From Prevotellaceae bacterium UBA7017 (GTDB lineage: Bacteria > Bacteroidota > Bacteroidia > Bacteroidales > Bacteroidaceae), in contig DJWZ01000044.1 in NCBI GenBank assembly GCA_002449535.1, forward strand, positions 1-8,057: a stretch of DNA of 8,057 nucleotides, given 5' to 3'. Below are positions 1-5,965 of this stretch, piece by piece. How positions within the stretch are numbered: position 1 is the stretch's first letter; every line of letters begins with the position of its first letter. Position numbers and translations under genes: made by a program. The notes beneath the pieces are model-generated. The model was not told where the DNA came from, did not search any database, and saw only the letters and a program-made list of their open reading frames with translations.

Positions 1-1
1 T

Positions 2-19
2 CTCACCTCTACCTCACTT
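2..19 (-). repeat. Degenerate AGGTRAG-type repeat over the FKBP stop codon
   Basis: On the minus strand the segment reads AAGTG, AGGTAG, AGGTGAG, close relatives of the heptamers after the sirtuin gene. The FKBP stop TAG (11-9) lies inside the second unit, and the last sense codon AGG is part of it. The array may continue beyond the window edge, so its full length cannot be seen. Confidence 0.5.
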
Positions 20-611
20 CTATCAGTTCCACGTCAAAGATGAGGGCAGCATAAGGAGGTATGGAACCTGCTGCGCCTGCCTCGCCATAAGCCAGGTTGT
101 AAGGTATGAAGAAACGTGTCTTGCCACCTTCTTTCATCAACTGCAGACCTTCCGTCCATCCTGCAATGACGCCTCCCAGAGGGAATGTAGCAGGCTCGCC
201 ACGCTGTATGCTGCTGTCGAAGACGGTTCCGTCAATCAGGAAGCCCTCATAATGGCACTTCACGCTGTCAGTAGCCTTTGGAGACTTGCCGGCTCCTTCT
301 GTTATCACCTTATACTGAAGACCACTCTTGGTGGTAATCACGCCTTCTTTCTTTGCATTTTCTGCAAGATACTTCTCACCTTCTGCCTTTGCAGCCTTGC
401 CCATCTCGGCAACCTTGGCACGCTGTTTTGCCTCCTGCTCCTGGAAGAACTGCTGAACAATCTTCTGGCTCTCAGCTGGCGTCATCTGAGCCTTGCCGCC
501 AAGAACATCCTTAATAGCCTGTGCGAAATCATCGATATTCAAATCGTTCGCACCCATACTTACAAACTGATTGCCTATATTCAAACCTAAGGCATAACTT
601 ACTTTATCCAT
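9..611 (-). CDS. FKBP-type peptidyl-prolyl cis-trans isomerase
   Basis: The 200-residue protein should catalyse cis-trans isomerisation of Xaa-Pro bonds during protein folding. Residues 1-85 form a charged, helical Mip/FkpA-like N-terminal segment (starting MDKVSYALG), which in this family serves dimerisation or chaperone activity. Residues 95-200 are the FKBP domain: Y121, F131-D132, V148-I149, W152, Y175 and F192 match the conserved ligand-pocket positions of FKBP12, and the domain closes with FDVELIEV. No signal peptide or lipobox is visible, so it is probably cytoplasmic, unlike periplasmic FkpA. The ATG at 611 is chosen because MDKVSYALG is the usual family start. It is divergent from the sirtuin gene and has a long leader containing a heptamer array. 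Its TAG stop lies in a second type of heptamer repeat at the window edge. The family is certain; the physiological substrates are unknown. Confidence 0.95.
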   Translation of the reverse strand: MDKVSYALGLNIGNQFVSMGANDLNIDDFAQAIKDVLGGKAQMTPAESQKIVQQFFQEQEAKQRAKVAEMGKAAKAEGEKYLAENAKKEGVITTKSGLQYKVITEGAGKSPKATDSVKCHYEGFLIDGTVFDSSIQRGEPATFPLGGVIAGWTEGLQLMKEGGKTRFFIPYNLAYGEAGAAGSIPPYAALIFDVELIEVR

Positions 612-619
612 GTATATTC

Positions 620-654
620 ATTGAAAATTGAAAATTGAGCATTGACCATTCTCC
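620..654 (-). repeat. Degenerate heptamer array (NNTCAAT) in the FKBP leader
   Basis: Read on the minus strand, five consecutive 7-base units occur: GGAGAAT (degenerate), GGTCAAT, GCTCAAT, TTTCAAT, TTTCAAT. The last ends 8 bases before the FKBP ATG. The same NNTCAAT family, in the same orientation relative to the gene, precedes aroQ at 1565-1606. Its function is unknown. Confidence 0.75.
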
Positions 655-701
655 CTCCCTTGGTAGGGTATGAGCGGGGGCACTTTAATAAAATTCGCGT
701 G

Positions 702-709
702 CAAAATTA
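702..709 (-). promoter_or_regulatory. Probable promoter -7 element for the FKBP gene
   Basis: On the minus strand this reads TAATTTTG, a full match to the Bacteroidetes -7 consensus TAnnTTTG, inside TTTTTGTAATTTTGC. No clear TTTG is present at the -33 distance. Transcription from here would give a leader of roughly 85-90 bases before the ATG at 611. It faces the sirtuin promoter across an A/T-rich spacer. Confidence 0.6.
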
Positions 710-749
710 CAAAAAGAAATAAAGAATAAGGAATAAAGAATGAAGTTTT

Positions 750-779
750 TTTGTATTTTATATTTTTTTTGTATTTTTG
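750..779 (+). promoter_or_regulatory. Bacteroidetes-type promoter for the sirtuin-aroQ unit
   Basis: TTTG at 750-753 is followed after 18 bases by TATTTTTG at 772-779, matching the -33/-7 architecture (TTTG, about 19-21 bases, TAnnTTTG) apart from slightly short spacing. The expected start of transcription is a few bases after 780, leaving a leader of about 25 bases before the ATG at 810. No other promoter-like box is seen before aroQ. Confidence 0.7.
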
Positions 780-809
780 CGTCCGAATACCTTAACATAA
801 AAGTGCAAG

Positions 810-1517
810 ATGAAAAAGATTGTTGTTTTAACAGGTGCCGGCATGTCTGTAGAAAGCGGACTGACAACTTTCCGTGATGCCGGAGGTTTGTGGGACAATT
901 ATCCCGTAGAGCGCGTTGCCACCCATGAGGGTTGGGAGGCAAATCCTAACTATGTCAATGATTTCTACAACATGCTTCGCGTAAAATATAAAGATGTGCA
1001 GCCTTGCGAGGGTCACAAACTGCTTGCCGAAATGGAGAAAGACTATGACGTCACCATTGTCACCCAGAATGTCGATGCCCTGCATGAGGCTGCGGGGTCA
1101 AGCAAGATAATACATCTGCACGGAGAAATGATGAAGATGTGTTCGTCAAATGATGTTGACAACCCTCGCTACCATGTCACCCTGCCCCATGAGGGATTCG
1201 GAGAGACAGGATTGGAAGTGCCCCACGACACAAAGGCTGGAGACGGCTCATTGCTCAGACCTTATATCGTATTCTTCGGCGAAGGGGTTCCAAACATGTA
1301 TGATGCTGTGGCAGAAGCCCAGAAGGCTGACATCTTCGTCATCATCGGAACATCACTGAATGTATATCCTGCAGCAGGGTTGGTACAATACGTGAAACCC
1401 GGCACCCCGATATACCTCATAGACCCAAAGCCGGTTGCGGCAAAAAGCGAGGTGCAGCACCTGATGTGCGGAGCCAGCGAAGGAGTAAAGAAACTTATTG
1501 AGACCCTTAAAAGGTAA
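810..1517 (+). CDS. cobB: CobB-like Sir2 family NAD-dependent protein deacylase
   Basis: The 235-residue sirtuin should remove acyl groups from lysines using NAD+, giving O-acyl-ADP-ribose and nicotinamide. The NAD-binding Rossmann motif GAGMSVESG is at 9-17, followed by FRDAGGLW (21-28). TQNVDALH is at 85-92, and the catalytic base is H104 in HLHG. FGE (156-158), GTSLNVYPAAG (180-190) and the late IDPKP motif complete the fold. The zinc-binding region between H104 and FFGE keeps a single cysteine, C111, instead of the usual four. The Y53-N-M-L56 segment corresponds to the YxxR acyl-specificity motif, but with Leu where Arg is expected. The length is normal for a bacterial class III sirtuin. 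The final codons AAA AGG TAA run into a heptamer array. It is probably cotranscribed with aroQ 96 bases downstream. The family is certain; acyl preference is open. Confidence 0.95.
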   Translation: MKKIVVLTGAGMSVESGLTTFRDAGGLWDNYPVERVATHEGWEANPNYVNDFYNMLRVKYKDVQPCEGHKLLAEMEKDYDVTIVTQNVDALHEAAGSSKIIHLHGEMMKMCSSNDVDNPRYHVTLPHEGFGETGLEVPHDTKAGDGSLLRPYIVFFGEGVPNMYDAVAEAQKADIFVIIGTSLNVYPAAGLVQYVKPGTPIYLIDPKPVAAKSEVQHLMCGASEGVKKLIETLKR

Positions 1518-1553
1518 GAGGTAAGAAGTGAGAGGTAAGAGATAAGAGGTGAG
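1512..1553 (+). repeat. Six-unit AGGTRAG heptamer array at the sirtuin stop codon
   Basis: Six in-phase 7-base units are seen: AGGTAAG, AGGTAAG, AAGTGAG, AGGTAAG, AGATAAG, AGGTGAG (42 bases). The first unit contains the last Arg codon (AGG) and the TAA stop of the sirtuin gene. Because 7 is not a multiple of 3, the TAA/TGA triplets at 1515, 1522 and 1529 fall in all three frames. The strand is almost all purine apart from one T per unit. Confidence 0.9.
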
Positions 1554-1564
1554 AGACAAAAAAT

Positions 1565-1606
1565 TATCAATAGTCAATAGTCAATGGTCAATAGTCAATG
1601 GTCAAT
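1565..1606 (+). repeat. Six-unit NNTCAAT heptamer array before aroQ
   Basis: Six in-phase units are seen: TATCAAT, AGTCAAT, AGTCAAT, GGTCAAT, AGTCAAT, GGTCAAT (42 bases), ending 7 bases before the aroQ ATG. The TCAAT core is invariant, and the first two bases are mostly AG or GG. It follows the AGGTRAG array after an 11-base spacer. The units match those in the FKBP leader. Confidence 0.9.
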
Positions 1607-1613
1607 AAATAAA

Positions 1614-2033
1614 ATGAAAATACTTATTATGAATGGTCCCAACCTGAATTTGTTGGGAGTTCGCGAACCAAGCATTTATGGCGACAGTTCTTTCGAGAGC
1701 TATCTGCCAATGTTAAAAGAATGGTATCCAGAGGTAGAACTGGAATACTTCCAAAGCAACATCGAGGGTGAGATGATAAACAAGCTTCAGGAGGTTGGGT
1801 TCTCCTATGATGGCATAGTGCTGAATGCCGGTGCCTACACCCACACAAGCATTGCACTGGCTGATTGCATAAAATCCTTGACGGCACCCGTCATAGAGGT
1901 ACATATCAGCAATGTGCACCAACGTGAGGAATTCAGACACCATTCTTACCTCTCTCCTGTTTGCAAGGGTGTGATATGTGGCTTTGGATTAGACAGCTAC
2001 AGACTGGGTATTGACGCTTTGGTAAATCTCTAA
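1614..2033 (+). CDS. aroQ: Type II 3-dehydroquinate dehydratase
   Basis: The 139-residue enzyme converts 3-dehydroquinate to 3-dehydroshikimate, the third step of the shikimate pathway toward aromatic amino acids, in the cytoplasm; type II enzymes are dodecamers. Visible motifs are NGPNLNLLG (7-15), R17 and catalytic Y22 in the flexible active-site lid, NAGAYTHTS (71-79), E95-V-H97-ISN and R108 in FRHHSY. These are the expected catalytic and substrate-binding positions. The length is typical. The ATG at 1614 is chosen because MKILIMNGPN is the family start. An in-frame ATG at 1584 would add ten residues coded entirely by the heptamer array. No Shine-Dalgarno is present; the start follows AAATAAA. 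Its stop overlaps that of the convergent methyltransferase gene. Confidence 0.96.
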   Translation: MKILIMNGPNLNLLGVREPSIYGDSSFESYLPMLKEWYPEVELEYFQSNIEGEMINKLQEVGFSYDGIVLNAGAYTHTSIALADCIKSLTAPVIEVHISNVHQREEFRHHSYLSPVCKGVICGFGLDSYRLGIDALVNL

Positions 2034-2704
2034 AGCACCCTTATTATCGTCAATCCGTCGCGAAGTGGCAGCAAGACTTTCTCTACCCGCTTGTCGGCAG
2101 CCACATAGTCATTGAAACGACGGATGCCTACTGTTTGCTGGTCTCTGTCATAGTCGGCATCAGTAACATGACCATCCCACAAGGTATTGTCTGCAAGTAT
2201 AAAAGCGCCCTTATTCATCAGAGGCAGAAGACTGTCATAGGTCTCTACATAAGTGCGCTTGTCACCATCCATAAAGGCAAAGTCGAAAGACTTGCCTATT
2301 TTTTTTGCTTCGGTAGTGGCATCGCCGATAATAAACGTTATCTTGTCAGCCCAAGGGGAGTTTTCTATCCACTCTCGCGTAAACGGTTCCTGCTCATCAT
2401 TTACCTCAAAGGTATAGAGATGTCCCTGCTCGCTCAACCCTTCTGCCATACAAAGGGCAGAATAGCCGGAAAAGGTTCCCACCTCTATTATATTCTGCGG
2501 ATTTACCATCTTGACAAGCATCTTCAGCAAACGTCCCTGCAAATGTCCTGACGCCATCCTGCCGTGAAGCATGTGCACATTCGTAGCACGCCACAGACGA
2601 TGCAGATATTCCGGTTCTGCATCACTATGGCTGAGGACATACTCATCAAGGATGTTTTCACCCTCGAGAGTCGTATGGTTCGGATTTTGCGTCTTGCTCT
2701 TCAT
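2030..2704 (-). CDS. Class I SAM-dependent O-methyltransferase (COMT-like family 3)
   Basis: The 224-residue protein belongs to the catechol/caffeoyl-CoA-type O-methyltransferases (Methyltransf_3). The SAM-binding motif I is EVGTFSGYSA (74-83), with acidic E100 at the end of the next strand in YTFE. The divalent-metal ligands are probably D146 in FMDGDK and D172-N173 in LADN, and the C-terminal DGLTI strand is typical. It therefore probably transfers a methyl group from SAM to a hydroxyl in a metal-dependent way; the substrate cannot be predicted. The ATG is 2 bases after the mrdA stop, so it is the last gene of the purH-mre operon. No link to cell shape is known; the position may reflect chance rearrangement. 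Its TAG stop overlaps the aroQ TAA stop, leaving no room for a separate terminator. Confidence 0.9.
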   Translation of the reverse strand: MKSKTQNPNHTTLEGENILDEYVLSHSDAEPEYLHRLWRATNVHMLHGRMASGHLQGRLLKMLVKMVNPQNIIEVGTFSGYSALCMAEGLSEQGHLYTFEVNDEQEPFTREWIENSPWADKITFIIGDATTEAKKIGKSFDFAFMDGDKRTYVETYDSLLPLMNKGAFILADNTLWDGHVTDADYDRDQQTVGIRRFNDYVAADKRVEKVLLPLRDGLTIIRVL

Positions 2705-2706
2705 AG

Positions 2707-4560
2707 TTATCTGGATTCTGCACTATAGTATATGCTGCGGCTTTCAAATTCTTTTGCACGCACCTCGTTGTCAGGCGACAACTTGCCATTGATATATTGC
2801 TCCATCAACAAAGCACCTATAGGAACGCCGAAGTCAGCACCGAAACCACCATTCTCCACGTAAACGGCAATAGCGATTTTGGGATGCTCCATCGGTGCAA
2901 AGCCCATAAAGACGGAGTGGTCGTGTCCTCTATTCTGAGCCGTTCCGGTCTTTCCACAGGCACTGAACGGAAGGCGGGAAAGAGCCTTACAGGTACCATT
3001 GATAGCCGACTGGCGCATGCCTCGCACAACCCATTGGTATGCCCATGTAGAAGCCATCGTTCTATGGCGTTCTGTATAGATGGAATCGATAGAACCGCCT
3101 TCTACCTGACGTACCACATGCGGAATATAGTAATATCCCCTATTTGCTATCGTTGCACCCAGATTGGCAATCTGAAGCGGAGTAAGGTTTACCTCTCCCT
3201 GACCGATGGAGATAGAAATGACACTCAGGGCACCCCAGGAATGGCGATACTTTTCATTGTAATATGAGCCGTTCGGTATCATGCCGCGTGACTCTCCCGG
3301 CAAGTCTATGCCTAACTTATAGCCAAAGCCCATAGACACCATATAGTCACGCCACTTATTCATAGCATTTACCAGGCTGCCATACTTCTTTTTGCCCATC
3401 ATATAGTATAGTCCCCAGCAGAAATATCCATTGCACGAAGTGGAGAGGGCTTCAGTAAGATTTATCGGTGAGGGATGGGCATGACAACCTACACGAAGTC
3501 CCCTGTGGCTGAATCCGCCATTACAGGGCAGATAGCTATAGGGCGTCAATATTCCTTCTGAAAGGAATGTCAATGCTTGTGACGTCTTAAAGGTGGAGCC
3601 TGGAGGATACTGTCCCATAATGGCTCGGTTGAGGAGAGGCTTGAAGGGGTTTTTGCCCAACTCCTGATGCGTCTTACTGCGGTGTTTTCCTATCATGCCA
3701 CGAGGATCGTATGAAGGGGAAGACACCATACACAGCACCTCACCGGTAGAGGGCTCGATAGCTACGATGCTGCCGATTTTTCCTTTCATAAGCCGCTCCG
3801 CGAGGGCTTGTAAATCTATATCAATGCCCAAGGTAATATTATTCCCCGATACAGCACGACGATCCAGTTTTCCTTCGCGGTAATGACCCTTTACCCTACC
3901 TCTGGCATCGCGTACCATGATTTGTACGCCCTTGATGCCACGAAGATATTTCTCATAGCTGCGTTCAACACCTGTTTTGCCGATATAGTCACCACGATTA
4001 TAGTACCTGTCTTCTGCTTCGTCAATATCTCTTTGCGACACCTCACCGACATCTCCTAAGACATGGGCTCCATTAGGATATGCATACTGGCGAATGGTGC
4101 GCTTGCGGACATAAATTCCAGGAAAGCGGAACAGCCTTTCACGAAAGGACAGGAACAATTTTTCGTCGAGCTGCCCCATAAACAACTGCTGAGAGAATTT
4201 CGTATAGCCAGGATTCTTCTTGGAATCTTTTATTTCTTTCAGACGTTCCTCGAACTGTTCTCTTGTAATCCCCAAAGCATCACAGAAAGCGAGGGTATCC
4301 AGATGATTCTTAGCCTCGTTAGTGACTATCATTACATCATAGGACACCTCATTATATACAACGAGTTTACCCTTTCTGTCATAGATAAGTCCGCGCGAGG
4401 GATATTGCACCCGTTTTAGCAAGGCGTTAGAATCGGCTTTGCGACGGTAATCATCACTCAATATCTGCAAAGTGAACAGACGTATAGCATATATGATGAC
4501 TATCAATATCGAGATGCCACCAATTACCAGCCGTCGGTATGAATAATCAGGACGCCGCAT
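2707..4560 (-). CDS. mrdA: Penicillin-binding protein 2 (elongasome transpeptidase)
   Basis: The 617-residue class B PBP crosslinks peptidoglycan during side-wall elongation. One N-terminal membrane helix lies at about 11-32. SRGLIYDRKG (55-64) opens the non-catalytic dimerisation domain. The transpeptidase domain has S322-T-F-K325 (catalytic Ser in PPGSTFK), S375-C-N377 and K537-T-G-T540 followed by AQ, so all three penicillin-fold motifs are intact. A Cys/His-rich patch (C346, H352, C359, H360, H362) precedes the SCN motif. The ATG overlaps the mreD stop as TAATG, which suggests translational coupling. The gene sits with mreBCD as in many rod-shaped bacteria. Rod-shape partner rodA, the SEDS glycosyltransferase, is not next to it. 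PBP2 rather than FtsI is inferred from the neighbours. Confidence 0.95.
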   Translation of the reverse strand: MRRPDYSYRRLVIGGISILIVIIYAIRLFTLQILSDDYRRKADSNALLKRVQYPSRGLIYDRKGKLVVYNEVSYDVMIVTNEAKNHLDTLAFCDALGITREQFEERLKEIKDSKKNPGYTKFSQQLFMGQLDEKLFLSFRERLFRFPGIYVRKRTIRQYAYPNGAHVLGDVGEVSQRDIDEAEDRYYNRGDYIGKTGVERSYEKYLRGIKGVQIMVRDARGRVKGHYREGKLDRRAVSGNNITLGIDIDLQALAERLMKGKIGSIVAIEPSTGEVLCMVSSPSYDPRGMIGKHRSKTHQELGKNPFKPLLNRAIMGQYPPGSTFKTSQALTFLSEGILTPYSYLPCNGGFSHRGLRVGCHAHPSPINLTEALSTSCNGYFCWGLYYMMGKKKYGSLVNAMNKWRDYMVSMGFGYKLGIDLPGESRGMIPNGSYYNEKYRHSWGALSVISISIGQGEVNLTPLQIANLGATIANRGYYYIPHVVRQVEGGSIDSIYTERHRTMASTWAYQWVVRGMRQSAINGTCKALSRLPFSACGKTGTAQNRGHDHSVFMGFAPMEHPKIAIAVYVENGGFGADFGVPIGALLMEQYINGKLSPDNEVRAKEFESRSIYYSAESR

Positions 4561-5084
4561 TACCTTCTACCCATCAATACACCAGTAGTGCTAAATACCA
4601 TCGAAAGAATGACAATAGAGAGGACAGTAACAAAGGTACTGCCGACAATGCTGAAGAACCATAGTTCCCAATGCTGTATAGAAAAAGCCTCAAGTGTAAA
4701 GAAAGCTGTAGTATATATACTTGTCAGGAACAACACATATGCCGTGAACTTTTCTGTTCCCATAGACTGTATTCCGGGACAGAAGTCCTTATCATCTGCA
4801 TTATGAAGATATAACTCCAATATAGCAGGCTGCACAAAACCTGCCAAAGTCATTGAGGCTGCAGCCATACCGGGCGTCGAGAAGAACACATCAACAAACA
4901 AGCCCAAGATAAAACATGCCACCATAGTGAGCCAGCGTGGGGTGTTACGAGGAGTCTGGATAACAAAATAGATATACAACAAGGGACTTGCCACACCCAA
5001 GATATGGATATTGCCAAGAAGCAAAGCCTGGATAAGTACCAGCACTACCGCCATTATTGCTATTTTCCTTATATATAATATCAT
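4560..5084 (-). CDS. mreD: Rod shape-determining protein MreD
   Basis: The 174-residue protein is strongly hydrophobic, with about five or six predicted membrane helices (roughly 5-24, 31-43, 50-68, 73-92, 114-133, 142-166). GLFVDVFFS (61-69) resembles the conserved G-x-x-x-D segment of MreD after a central helix. In the family it is an integral inner-membrane part of the elongasome, bridging MreC and PBP2/RodA. Sequence conservation in MreD is low, so the call rests on topology, length and the position between mreC and mrdA. The ATG is one base from the mreC stop, and its TAA stop shares a base with the mrdA ATG. Confidence 0.9.
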   Translation of the reverse strand: MILYIRKIAIMAVVLVLIQALLLGNIHILGVASPLLYIYFVIQTPRNTPRWLTMVACFILGLFVDVFFSTPGMAAASMTLAGFVQPAILELYLHNADDKDFCPGIQSMGTEKFTAYVLFLTSIYTTAFFTLEAFSIQHWELWFFSIVGSTFVTVLSIVILSMVFSTTGVLMGRR

Positions 5085-5085
5085 T

Positions 5086-5946
5086 TTATTGGTTCTTTAT
5101 GAGATCAAGGGAATCCTTTGCCGCCTCCAACAGTTCCAACTGGCCATGCGTATGATGGTTGTCTAAGACACACACATCACGTAAGCCTACAAAATCGCTT
5201 GACAATTCAACGACGAGACGATACGACACTCCGTCCGGACTTTTATCATAGCTTGCTATCCTGCCGACAGGTATTCCTGCCGGGAAAATGGCTGAATAGC
5301 CGGACGTCAATATCCACTGGTTTTTCTTAATATCGGCATAGAGGGGGACATCTTCCATATACGCATACCGGCAATCGCCTCCAAGCCATTTCAGATAACC
5401 AAAGCAGCCAGTCTTTTCCACCTCGCAACTGACGCTGGAATGGACAGAGATAATCGGCATCACGACAGAATAATGCGGTCCTACCATATACACCACTCCT
5501 ACGACACCATTTCCGGAAACTACTCCCATATCTTCCTTTATGCCATCGGCACTACCTCGGTCAATGGTTATGAGATTATCACGCTTATTGACACTATTTT
5601 GAACCACTTGGGCTCCTATAAGGGTATAGTTCTTTTCGCGAAGGGACTTTTCTATATGATAGGAGTTGGCACCAAACTTCTTAAGCTGTTCTTTAAGTTT
5701 CAAGACCTGTAGCTGCAAATCTGCATTTGTAAGAGCAAGTTCTTTGTTAGTTTCCTTCAGGGACAGAAACGACGTGATATTTGATTTTCCCTGATATATA
5801 GCCCCTACTATGCTATTGGCGGAAGAAAAAGCTACCGACCCCTGATAACTGTTAAACCGAAATAACATTGTAAGGCTCACCATCTCCAGCAGGAGAAAGA
5901 TGAGCCAATTATAATGATTTTTTATGAAGTCAATAAGGTTTCTCAA
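5086..5946 (-). CDS. mreC: Rod shape-determining protein MreC
   Basis: The 286-residue bitopic protein has one N-terminal membrane helix (about 13-30), a periplasmic coiled coil (about 62-105, rich in Lys, Glu, Leu) and the double beta-barrel MreC domain from about 108. NLITIDRGSADGI (124-136) and GVVGVV (147-152) are typical of that domain, and the tail carries GLRDVCVL. MreC links cytoplasmic MreB filaments to PBP2 and activates it. The start codon is TTG: an in-frame TGA lies only two codons upstream, and MRNLIDF is the usual beginning in related proteins, before the membrane helix. The next in-frame ATG (residue 22) would fall inside that helix. The gap to mreB is 19 bases and to mreD one base. 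Confidence 0.94.
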   Translation of the reverse strand: MRNLIDFIKNHYNWLIFLLLEMVSLTMLFRFNSYQGSVAFSSANSIVGAIYQGKSNITSFLSLKETNKELALTNADLQLQVLKLKEQLKKFGANSYHIEKSLREKNYTLIGAQVVQNSVNKRDNLITIDRGSADGIKEDMGVVSGNGVVGVVYMVGPHYSVVMPIISVHSSVSCEVEKTGCFGYLKWLGGDCRYAYMEDVPLYADIKKNQWILTSGYSAIFPAGIPVGRIASYDKSPDGVSYRLVVELSSDFVGLRDVCVLDNHHTHGQLELLEAAKDSLDLIKNQ

Positions 5947-5965
5947 CCCTCAACAATCTTTCTTT

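Noticed and set aside
657..668. Hairpin CCCT-TGGT-AGGG in the FKBP leader as a terminator or riboswitch
   Set aside because: The stem is only four base pairs, is not followed by a T-run and lies upstream of the gene; no known riboswitch pattern was seen.
1512..1608. CRISPR array
   Set aside because: Units are 7 bases with no spacers between them, and no cas gene is present; these are simple tandem repeats.
1584..1613. Upstream in-frame ATG giving AroQ ten extra residues
   Set aside because: The added residues are coded entirely by the heptamer array, and MKILIMNGPN from 1614 is the normal family start.
1518..1613. A separate promoter for aroQ in the repeat region
   Set aside because: No TAnnTTTG or TTTG box is present in this gap; cotranscription with the sirtuin gene is simpler.
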